A DNA stretch of 64,000 nt from assembly GCA_027488375.1 (NCBI GenBank), contig JAIYBW010000006.1, positions 62,001-126,000 of the forward strand, written 5' to 3'. Position numbers and translations under genes: made by a program. The stretch comes from Pseudomonadota bacterium. GTDB lineage: Bacteria > Bdellovibrionota > Bacteriovoracia > Bacteriovoracales > Bacteriovoracaceae. Shown here piece after piece: positions 17,071 to 24,691 of the stretch. The notes below the pieces were generated by a model that was given only the letters and a program-made list of their open reading frames with translations, was not told the origin of the DNA and did no database searches. How positions within the stretch are numbered: the stretch's first letter is position 1; each line of letters begins with the position of its first letter.

Positions 17071-18121
17071 GAGGAAGCTCCTCTTCTTTATTGGTTGGAG
17101 CCTTTAAGCGATCATCAGTGAGATTGGCCCCACCCTCAACCACAAAAAATTCTCCGCGATAGGGGATAAGAACTCTTCCATCCATGGCCATGATCTGATT
17201 AACCGATCCTAAGTCTGAAATCGTTTCGATTTGTGTCGTTTTGAAATCAAGTTTAACAGCTTCAGTTTGTTTATAGTTGAGCTTCTTTAAATGAGTGAGA
17301 GTTTTAATAAAATAGATATGCTTTTCGAGACAAACCATGTGACCAAGATCTGAATCCGTTGAGGAATAAAGTGTCGTAAAACCAGCAAGATTAGTCGAAG
17401 CTGAAAGTTTAATTTGAAGGATTTTACTACTTCGATTCAAATCATCATAAGGAAATTCTCCAAAGGCGAGATAGTCCTTCTGTTGGCATAATTCGATTCG
17501 AGTTCCTGACTGACTCGCCTTATAGAGAATAAGGCTTTTTTGTGTAATGAGATTAAACTGAACAACACCAACGAATCCTTTTTCATTGATATCAGTATAA
17601 ACTACGGTATCCTGACTCACCATCTCGACTTCAGGGCTGTAAAAAGGGGAGAGACGTGGAGAGAGTTTAATTTGAAATTTTTTCTGCGTTAAAACATTTT
17701 GAAGAAAGATCGTTCTTTCGCTTGCATCGTAGTAACTGATCCATTCATCATTTAAATGAAGTCTTGCATTCTTTCCAAATCCAATTTCTTTGGTTTGAGT
17801 TTTACCCCAATCAACGACCATAATCTTATGGTTTTTAATGAAGTTCATCTCTTGATGAGCGAAGGGAATAATTTCGATAATAAGACGTTGTTTAGCACGG
17901 GAATCTTTGACAAGAAAATCACTGGCAGAAGTTTCAGATATAAAATCGGAACTTCTAAAACTACTGACAAGACCCAAAACTCCTGGTCTTTTTTGAAGGT
18001 AAGCAAACTGTCCATCATAAGAAACAAATCGAATAGAATCAGTAGAGTGCTTCGTGAGAAATTTTGGTAAATCCTTCGCCCATAGAGTGAAGGATAAAAT
18101 AAGTAAATTAATCCAGACCAT
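17060..18121 (-). CDS. Secreted protein, possible beta-propeller, 353 aa
   Basis: An N-terminal signal (MVWINLLILSFTLWAKDLPK) is followed by repeating beta-type segments of about 40-45 residues. Examples are SIRFVSYDGQFAYLQKRPGV, EWISYYDASERTIFLQNVLT, DTVVYTDINEKGFVGVVQFN, LGHMVCLEKHIYFIKTLTHL and MDGRVLIPYRGEFFVVEG. The pattern suggests a WD40/YVTN-like propeller, but no canonical motif is present, so this is structural inference. It overlaps both neighbours (14 bp upstream, 11 bp downstream), so it is translated with them. It is likely periplasmic or surface-exposed. Confidence 0.65.
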   Translation of the reverse strand: MVWINLLILSFTLWAKDLPKFLTKHSTDSIRFVSYDGQFAYLQKRPGVLGLVSSFRSSDFISETSASDFLVKDSRAKQRLIIEIIPFAHQEMNFIKNHKIMVVDWGKTQTKEIGFGKNARLHLNDEWISYYDASERTIFLQNVLTQKKFQIKLSPRLSPFYSPEVEMVSQDTVVYTDINEKGFVGVVQFNLITQKSLILYKASQSGTRIELCQQKDYLAFGEFPYDDLNRSSKILQIKLSASTNLAGFTTLYSSTDSDLGHMVCLEKHIYFIKTLTHLKKLNYKQTEAVKLDFKTTQIETISDLGSVNQIMAMDGRVLIPYRGEFFVVEGGANLTDDRLKAPTNKEEELPLEL

Positions 18122-20045
18122 AAAGTGTCCATAGTCTAAGAGGATGAATACGCTGGTAAGATTTTACTGCAGAGAAAACCAGACTCCAATTGATCAGGCG
18201 AGGTGCCTGAAGTGAGTCAAGGGCCGTTCTCGTGACAAAAACAGTCTTATCATTTTCTCTAATCATCCCATCAATAATAAAAGGAAGTGGAGAGCATTGA
18301 TTGAAAGCTTGATTCTTAAAAAATGAAGGGAGAAGATCCTCAGCGCACCCCACGCCATGGATGATTCCTTTTTTACTCTTTTTAAAGAAAGAATTTATTC
18401 CAATAAGGCTATTAAGGCTGCGCCCATTTTGTCTATAATCCCTTGTCAGAAGATAGTGCTGAGAAAATCTCTCATTCGCTATGCTCGTAGGGAAATAATC
18501 AATGGCAACTCGATTTTTTATTTTAATATGGTCAATGGTGCGGTCGTTGTAGATGATTTTCATTTTACATTGAGAGATAAAACATTTACTCCGATCATAA
18601 ATAATATAACAGCCTGACTTAAACTCAAGAAGGATTGGATTATAGTCCTCAGAGTCAACCATTTTACATTTCAATGTTTGATCTGCACCTCTTGTTTTTC
18701 TTAGAATGTCGGCCACTGTATATGTGATTGATGCAGACTGATCTCCATAGCTTCCGAAAAATATTTTTTGGCAAACTTCTTTTTCAGCTAAAGCGTCGTC
18801 ATAACAGGCTTCAAGTTTCCAGCCTTCATCATTGTTAAATCTTTTATTAAATTCAAAAGTGACACCTGTTGAAATTGTTGAACATGGGCCACCAACAGGT
18901 TGTACGTTCTCTTTGCTGATATTGAGAAGAATGCGACCCATATTAGTTATAATTTGCTGATCACTAGAAACTGGACAGTCTCGATAATCCGATCTTAGAG
19001 ACGAATAGTTCAGAGCTGTTGCTAGATTGTCACATTGAGGCATTGGAGTCAGACCCTGGCTTCGCCCTGAAGGATAAAGGCAGAGATCATTTTCTTTGCG
19101 CATTTTAGCAAGACATTGCTTCAGTTGATCTTGTGTCAGAGCCTTGGTGCCCATGACTTGCGAGCAAATATCTTCGGCGAAAATTTTATTTTCTGCACCA
19201 ATAGCTATTTTTGACCAAAAAGAAACATTGAGAAAATCTTGGCAGAAATTTTCCTCATGATCTAATGATTCACAGAGTGTTTCTAAATAATCTTTTTGTG
19301 GAGGAGAGAGTTTTTTTTCTAAAATCTTAGTGATCGCCATTCTTTGAGGCAGATCACTTGGCTCACCCTGGCCCGACTTCGCCTCTTTCATGAATTCATG
19401 CAATTTACAAAAGTAAGCCGTTTTTGAATTAGTCAGCCATTCTCCAAAATTGCTATGACACTGCTCTTGGCTGGTTGGGTGCTCAAAATTAGCAGAGCTA
19501 ATAGTTTTGTCGAGGTTTTTAATTTGAAATTGATCAATTAAAGAAGAAGACTCTGGACATTCAGTTGAAACAACACTGTTGATAAAATCTTTCTTCGTCA
19601 TAAGAGCAGAGTCATACTGCTGATTCTTATTTTGAAAAGTAATCAAAATATTTTTTATTTTTCCCTCAGGTCCTCTCAAAAGGTCGTTAATGAGGGCATG
19701 AAAAAATAAACAGCGGTTACCTGAAGCTAGTTTTACGTAAGCCGGTGATGAATGAAGAATAACCGAATTTAAAAAATCAGGATCTAAATCTATTGAAGAA
19801 AGACCATTTGTGTTTTGCAGAGTCTTATTGGCCTTGATCAACAGCTCATTTTTTTTGTTGAGCTTTGTATTATCAATTTGAATCAATTTTTCTAAAGAAT
19901 CTAAAATTCCAGGGTATTCAATAGAGGGAGGAGGATTAAGAGGAGAAGTTTGAGAAAAAGAACTAAACGAAAGGCACAGCCCTAGAAGAGCTGTGCCCCA
20001 TTTATTATAAAACTGATTTGGCGAGAATAGAGGCAACATCTTCAA
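18108..20045 (-). CDS. Large cysteine-rich secreted protein, 645 aa
   Basis: The likely start is a TTG at 20045 with GAGGA 8 bases upstream; an ATG two codons later at 20039 is the alternative. The signal peptide is NKWGTALLGLCLSFSSFSQT. The mature protein carries well over 20 cysteines spread along its length, for example SGNRCLFFHALINDLL, FGEWLTNSKTAYFCKLHEF, LETLCESLDHEENFCQDFL and KCFISQCKMKIIYNDRTIDH. This suggests many disulfides and export. A C-terminal region near 540-600 (LNSLIGINSFFKKSKKGIIH, GVGCAEDLLPSFFKNQ) may be a separate enzymatic or binding fold. I recognise no family. It overlaps the upstream oxidoreductase gene by 41 bp. Confidence 0.7.
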   Translation of the reverse strand: MKMLPLFSPNQFYNKWGTALLGLCLSFSSFSQTSPLNPPPSIEYPGILDSLEKLIQIDNTKLNKKNELLIKANKTLQNTNGLSSIDLDPDFLNSVILHSSPAYVKLASGNRCLFFHALINDLLRGPEGKIKNILITFQNKNQQYDSALMTKKDFINSVVSTECPESSSLIDQFQIKNLDKTISSANFEHPTSQEQCHSNFGEWLTNSKTAYFCKLHEFMKEAKSGQGEPSDLPQRMAITKILEKKLSPPQKDYLETLCESLDHEENFCQDFLNVSFWSKIAIGAENKIFAEDICSQVMGTKALTQDQLKQCLAKMRKENDLCLYPSGRSQGLTPMPQCDNLATALNYSSLRSDYRDCPVSSDQQIITNMGRILLNISKENVQPVGGPCSTISTGVTFEFNKRFNNDEGWKLEACYDDALAEKEVCQKIFFGSYGDQSASITYTVADILRKTRGADQTLKCKMVDSEDYNPILLEFKSGCYIIYDRSKCFISQCKMKIIYNDRTIDHIKIKNRVAIDYFPTSIANERFSQHYLLTRDYRQNGRSLNSLIGINSFFKKSKKGIIHGVGCAEDLLPSFFKNQAFNQCSPLPFIIDGMIRENDKTVFVTRTALDSLQAPRLINWSLVFSAVKSYQRIHPLRLWTLYGLD

Positions 20046-22026
20046 CTTGTAGTTCCTCAGTTTTCTTAACTGTTCCCTTAGAGGAGTTGAAGTTAATCAT
20101 ACAATATGAGCACGATGTTGCAAGTTTTGGAGCATTGGTTTCACCAATTTGTTCCAATCTATTATGAGCGAGGTGATGGCCTTCAGGGAGTTCATACCAC
20201 ATGTTTCCGCCACCCATACCGCAGCAAAGCGCTTTATCTTTATTTTTTTCCATCTCTTTGAGTTTAATACCAGGGATAGAAGTTAAAATGTCACGAGGAG
20301 CATTGTACTGGCCATGGTGGCGCCCAAGATAGCATGGATCATGAAAAGTGAGCTCATCTGCTACTTCTTTGAGGGCCTTTAATTTTCCACTTCTTAGAAG
20401 TTCAGAGAGAAGCTCTGTGTGGTGAACTGTTTCAAAGGCACCATCATCAAACTTGGCATATTCTTTACCAATTGTGTGAAGGCAATGAGGACAATGGGTG
20501 ACCACTTTATCAAAGGTGTATTGTCTCATGTTAGCGATATTTTCAATGGCGATTTCATAGAAAGAATATTCATCACCAAAACGACGGATAGGATCACCAT
20601 TACATTTTTCTGTTTTCCCCATTACGGCAAATGAAACTCCAGCCTTCTTCAGGAGAGAAACAGTATCACGCACGACTTTTTGGTTAGAGGCATCGTAAGA
20701 TCCTGCACAACCTACATAGTAGAGGTAATCAACTTTTTTTCCAGCTTCAATCACAGGAACATCAAGTCCCTCTGACCATTTGAAGCGGTCATCTTGAGAA
20801 ATTCCCCAAGGGTTACCATTGTTTTTAATTTTGTTTGTGGCATCCGCAGCTGCTGGAGGTAAATCACCTAGAGTGAGGGCCTTATAACGTTTAAGATCCA
20901 TGATCATTTGTACGTGCTCAATATTGGCCGGGCACTCTTCCATACAGGCCCCACAAGTCGTACATGAATCAAGTTCATTTGAGGCATAAATCGGATTATC
21001 CCAAAGATTGATATCCTCACCTTTGAGTTTTGCTTCAAGAGGCTGGCCAGCAATCGTATCGCGCATTTTGGTCACAATCAATTTTGGATCAAGCGGTTTT
21101 TCTGCCTGATTCGCAGGACAAACTTGTGTACAACGACCGCACTCTACGCAGGCGAGAGTATCAAGGCGCTCCTTCATTGTGAGTTCAGAAATCTTACCGA
21201 GTCCGAAAGTCTCTGCATTTTCATTGTTAAAATCCATAGGATTTAACACGGCCCCTCGGCGGTATGGAGTGATTAAAGCATTAAGTGGAAGAGCAATAAT
21301 ATGGAAAAATTTTGAATGAGTCAGAGATGCAATAAAGGCCATGGTGTTAAGCATGTGAAAGAGCCACAGACCTTTATAAAGTCCTGCCCAGCTTGAATCA
21401 CTTAAGCCGAATGAACCAAAAATTGATCCGAGAGAAAAACCAATTGGAGACCAAACTTGTTCACCAACCGGCATACCTGTTCCAAGTATTCTGATACCTT
21501 CGAGTAAATAACCGACAACGACTAAGATCACGAGCATGGCATACATGAACTTTTCTTGATTCGGTTTCGTGGCAGAAAGATATTTTGGATTCTTAATGTA
21601 GCGACGGTAATAAGCTAGAGAGATACCCATGAGCACAAAGAGTCCGCCGATATCAGCGATGAAAGAAACTATTTTATAGGCCGTGCCGGTAAAAACCTTG
21701 AAAGGCGTGTCGTATTGAATGGCCACAAACTCAGTAGCAATAAAGAGAGTGACAAAACCATAGAATATCATGGAGTGAAACAAACCAACGAATGGGTCAC
21801 GAGTCACTTTGCCTTGGAAGAAAATAGTTTTTAAAAGGTTTTCTAGATTAAGTTGTTTTGGAAGAATATCTTTTGGATTTTTTCCTTGAGTTACATAAAG
21901 AAATTTTTCATAAAGTCCTTTAAGAAAAATTCCAGTTGCAACGGCCAGGGCCAGGTACATTCCTACCTTCATCCACAAAGGGATGTTCCACATGATTTCC
22001 CGACTGGCTTCCATTGTCACGTCCAT
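20005..22026 (-). CDS. Membrane-bound Fe-S oxidoreductase (heterodisulfide-reductase-like)
   Basis: The start is the ATG at 22026 with TAAGGAGAGG just upstream; the frame stays open 10 codons further. The 673-residue protein has an N-terminal NarI-like membrane domain with about five helices. Two [4Fe-4S] ferredoxin motifs follow (CVECGRCTQVCPANQ and CTTCGACMEECPANI). Two CCG-type cysteine domains come last (HCPHCLHTIGKEYAKF, HDPCYLGRHHGQYNAPRDI, LCCGMGGGNMWYE, TSCSYCMINFN). The architecture matches the HdrD/GlpC-like class and in particular ETF:menaquinone oxidoreductases that take electrons from fatty-acid oxidation. No ETF gene is nearby, so the electron donor is inferred. It leads four coupled genes. 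Confidence 0.85.
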   Translation of the reverse strand: MDVTMEASREIMWNIPLWMKVGMYLALAVATGIFLKGLYEKFLYVTQGKNPKDILPKQLNLENLLKTIFFQGKVTRDPFVGLFHSMIFYGFVTLFIATEFVAIQYDTPFKVFTGTAYKIVSFIADIGGLFVLMGISLAYYRRYIKNPKYLSATKPNQEKFMYAMLVILVVVGYLLEGIRILGTGMPVGEQVWSPIGFSLGSIFGSFGLSDSSWAGLYKGLWLFHMLNTMAFIASLTHSKFFHIIALPLNALITPYRRGAVLNPMDFNNENAETFGLGKISELTMKERLDTLACVECGRCTQVCPANQAEKPLDPKLIVTKMRDTIAGQPLEAKLKGEDINLWDNPIYASNELDSCTTCGACMEECPANIEHVQMIMDLKRYKALTLGDLPPAAADATNKIKNNGNPWGISQDDRFKWSEGLDVPVIEAGKKVDYLYYVGCAGSYDASNQKVVRDTVSLLKKAGVSFAVMGKTEKCNGDPIRRFGDEYSFYEIAIENIANMRQYTFDKVVTHCPHCLHTIGKEYAKFDDGAFETVHHTELLSELLRSGKLKALKEVADELTFHDPCYLGRHHGQYNAPRDILTSIPGIKLKEMEKNKDKALCCGMGGGNMWYELPEGHHLAHNRLEQIGETNAPKLATSCSYCMINFNSSKGTVKKTEELQVEDVASILAKSVL

Positions 22027-22134
22027 AGTCCTCTCCTTAATCACGCTACGTATCATTTTTTCAAAAAATGACTCTAAGACAATTACCTAAAAATGTTTAT
22101 AATCAGATTAATATTTTATCTGGTGGATGGCACG

Positions 22135-22758
22135 ATGGATAGTCCTTTCCTCATCACAATTCATGGTCTCATAGCAATACTAACTTGTGTGTTGTTTATT
22201 AAATGGGTGGTTCAGTTTGGCTGGCCAAACCATCCGGGACGAATGACCGCTTTTCTGATTGGTCTTTGCGCAACTTTCTACTTTGTAGGTTCTTTCATCG
22301 TTGATTTAGGTTATGTTCCGCAAAAAGCTTGGGAACATTGGAGGGCCCTCCCCCTTATCGCTGGGAGCCTTTGTTTACTCCTACAAACGATGATGGCCGG
22401 TGGAAATTTTTCTCTCATTCAGCAAAAAATTATTTCTCGAATCCCTGTTATTGGAGCACTTATTTGCAGTACGCTTTTTCCTCAAGTCGCTTTACAACTC
22501 AGTATAAGCTTTATTTTATGTGGTGCTCTATTCTTTATCATTTCAGTAAGGAAATCTCGTTATCAAAAAAGAATATACTACAGATTAGTCATTTTTATTT
22601 TATTCTATGTTTCTCTCATGGCTTCACAGATCACAGGTTTGTTAGTGTTGGGCCAGATTTTTTTAATCGGTGCTATTTTTACACTTTTTGCCTTTGAGAA
22701 TTCGTTCGGGGTTTGGGCCCTGACAGATGATTTTAGACAGGATTCAGAAGGAGCTTAA
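22135..22758 (+). CDS. Polytopic membrane protein of unknown function
   Basis: From the ATG at 22135 this is a 207-residue protein starting MDSPFLITIHGLIAILTCVL; an in-frame ATG at 22093 would add 14 hydrophobic residues but has no ribosome site. At least six hydrophobic segments follow, including MTAFLIGLCATFYFVGSFIV, ALPLIAGSLCLLLQTMMAGG, LQLSISFILCGALFFIISV and YRLVIFILFYVSLMASQITG. Short charged loops separate them. No transporter or enzyme motif is visible. It is divergent from the Fe-S oxidoreductase, and its TAA abuts the ATG of the following lipoprotein gene, so those two are cotranscribed. Confidence 0.6.
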   Translation: MDSPFLITIHGLIAILTCVLFIKWVVQFGWPNHPGRMTAFLIGLCATFYFVGSFIVDLGYVPQKAWEHWRALPLIAGSLCLLLQTMMAGGNFSLIQQKIISRIPVIGALICSTLFPQVALQLSISFILCGALFFIISVRKSRYQKRIYYRLVIFILFYVSLMASQITGLLVLGQIFLIGAIFTLFAFENSFGVWALTDDFRQDSEGA

Positions 22759-23775
22759 ATGCGCTGGGTATTTTTTTTATTTTTTATTTCTAGTTGTGCT
22801 CAAGTCACAAGTCTTAATATGCAAAAGCATGAGTTCGGAATTCTACCGACAAAGATCATTTGGTTTCAAATTGCCGGACTAGAAGAAGAACAGCTCGCGA
22901 TGCTGCGTTTTAATCAAGCGGGAGAAGTGAAAACAGCTTTTGAGGAAAATACCTGTATTGGAAAAACCTGGTCTTATAACTTATATCACTTGCGCCCTGA
23001 CGCCCAGGCCAGCTTTCTCGCCCAAATGACGGGTAAGAAAAATATAAAAATGAGTTGTGAAGATGCAGAACTGAGACCGATCTGGAGTTATCTCGGCGGA
23101 AATGGATATAAAACTGGTCTATTGGAAATTGGTGCAACTCCAAAACAGAGCTTAGCAGGTCTAAAAGCTTGCGGTGATAAAGGAAATCTTTTTACTCATC
23201 AATTGTATTATTGGGTAAGAAAAGAAGGAGCTGCCTTTGGTGAAACGTTTAATTATCGAGAATCCATAGAACTCGATAATGATAAAATTTACTATGACCA
23301 GACTTGTGATAAAAATCAATGCTTCTCATCTATCACTGACGATTATAAGAGTTTGTACTCTACTTTTAAGACTGCTTCGAAAAAACATCTTTTTATTGTG
23401 AGAGACTTTAGCTACTTGGCAGCCCTAGAAAAGAAAGATTTTTTAAAAGCTAAAGGAACTTTGAATGATTTAGGTCATTCGATCGCTGAAGCGTTGAAAG
23501 AATCAAAAGCCTCAGTCGATACTCTTGTACTTATTACATCTGGAGATTCTCGATTTATGGACTTACCTGATGAGGGACGTACATGGTCTGAGTTTGAGAA
23601 AAATAAAATCCAACCCCAAATGAAGAGATCAAAACTCACGAATCTTGTGATTGCAAACGGTGCTCGTTCAGAAAATTTTTGTGGGCTTTATGAAGATTCT
23701 CAGATCATGGAGAGAATCTTAAGCGGCCCAAAGCAACTCGGTCTTGAACTTAAATTTCTCAATCCGTTTAAATAG
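22759..23775 (+). CDS. Lipoprotein with a degenerate sulfatase/phosphatase-like fold
   Basis: The N-terminus MRWVFFLFFISSCAQVTS is a lipoprotein signal with Cys at position 13. The body resembles the alkaline-phosphatase superfamily in outline. KIIWFQIAGLEEEQLAMLRF takes the place of the usual metal-binding start. It is followed by ENTCIGKTWSYNLYHLRPDA, IWSYLGGNGYKTGLLEIGA (compare L...GY.T..IG of sulfatases) and DTLVLITSGDSRFMDLPDEG where D-H-G is expected. The metal ligands are not preserved, so it is probably not a phosphatase or sulfatase. The fold call is inference from pattern only. It ends one base before the convergent hslO stop. Confidence 0.55.
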   Translation: MRWVFFLFFISSCAQVTSLNMQKHEFGILPTKIIWFQIAGLEEEQLAMLRFNQAGEVKTAFEENTCIGKTWSYNLYHLRPDAQASFLAQMTGKKNIKMSCEDAELRPIWSYLGGNGYKTGLLEIGATPKQSLAGLKACGDKGNLFTHQLYYWVRKEGAAFGETFNYRESIELDNDKIYYDQTCDKNQCFSSITDDYKSLYSTFKTASKKHLFIVRDFSYLAALEKKDFLKAKGTLNDLGHSIAEALKESKASVDTLVLITSGDSRFMDLPDEGRTWSEFEKNKIQPQMKRSKLTNLVIANGARSENFCGLYEDSQIMERILSGPKQLGLELKFLNPFK

Positions 23776-23776
23776 A

Positions 23777-24607
23777 TCAGTTGCCTAATATATCTGATTT
23801 TTGAATCTCGTATTCTTTACGGCAGTAATCACATTTAATTTGAAGATGATCTTTACCTTCAAAAAGATGGTCAATATCTTGAGAGAAAAGTCCTCTTAAA
23901 TTCAGCACCATTCTTTCTTGAGAACATGGGCAATAGAAAGAAATTTGTCGGGATCCAAGGTAGGTATAGCCATGATCTTCAAAATTTTTAACAATTTTTT
24001 CAATATCATCCGTAGCAAGTTTAAAAATATCCTGAAAAAAGAGATCATTTTTCTTAATATATTCTTTTCGGCCAACACTCTCATCAATAACTGTATTCAC
24101 ATTAAGCGGTGGAAGTTTTGTGACCATGATGGATTGATCACTTTGAGTGGCCACCATCACTTCTGAATTAGTTTGATAAGAGTCACACAATACTTTATTG
24201 ATGACCTCACTGGAGTCGACATCTTTTAACTCCAGCATAGAAGTATAAGGAGATTTATTATTCGTAAATATTTTAGTGATTCTTATTTGACCAGTAATTT
24301 TCTCCGGAAATTGATTGAAGTCCTCTGGAAGGAGGAGAGTTCTTGTGTGGCCAGCACTATTTGTTTCAATTTTAAGTCTGAAATAAGGATCTTCTGAATC
24401 GATATAAAGCCCTAAACTTTCTCCTGGTTTGAGAAAAAAAATGATCGGTAACAGACCCAAAAATGTTTCTCGGAAATATGAAAAGCCTTGTCCTTTCATG
24501 GGATGAAGGAGGACGAGGTCATGAATAATTTTCTGCCCTTCAAAAAAATTGATATTAAAACCATTTTTATGATCAAGAAAACTATATATTCGACTATTGG
24601 CCAGCAT
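23777..24607 (-). CDS. hslO: Hsp33 redox-regulated chaperone
   Basis: Hsp33 holds unfolding proteins under oxidative and heat stress, activated when a C-terminal zinc centre is oxidised. The C-terminus has the signature CPCSQERMVLNLRGLF, then CDYCRKEYEI, giving the CxC...CxxC zinc ligands. The N-terminal domain carries the conserved LLLPEDFNQFPEKITGQIRI-type strands and CDSYQTNSEVMVATQ. The frame extends up to 24745, but the ATG at 24607 has an ideal AGGAG site 6 bases ahead and gives 276 residues, near the family's usual 290. The longer form would overlap the divergent addB-like gene. Assignment is good though the N-terminal half is divergent. Confidence 0.85.
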   Translation of the reverse strand: MLANSRIYSFLDHKNGFNINFFEGQKIIHDLVLLHPMKGQGFSYFRETFLGLLPIIFFLKPGESLGLYIDSEDPYFRLKIETNSAGHTRTLLLPEDFNQFPEKITGQIRITKIFTNNKSPYTSMLELKDVDSSEVINKVLCDSYQTNSEVMVATQSDQSIMVTKLPPLNVNTVIDESVGRKEYIKKNDLFFQDIFKLATDDIEKIVKNFEDHGYTYLGSRQISFYCPCSQERMVLNLRGLFSQDIDHLFEGKDHLQIKCDYCRKEYEIQKSDILGN

Positions 24608-24691
24608 GAGATACTCCTGATATTTCATTTTATCATAATTGGTACCTTTTTTGTTAATCTTTCTCCATGAAATAGGTACAATCATTCCACT

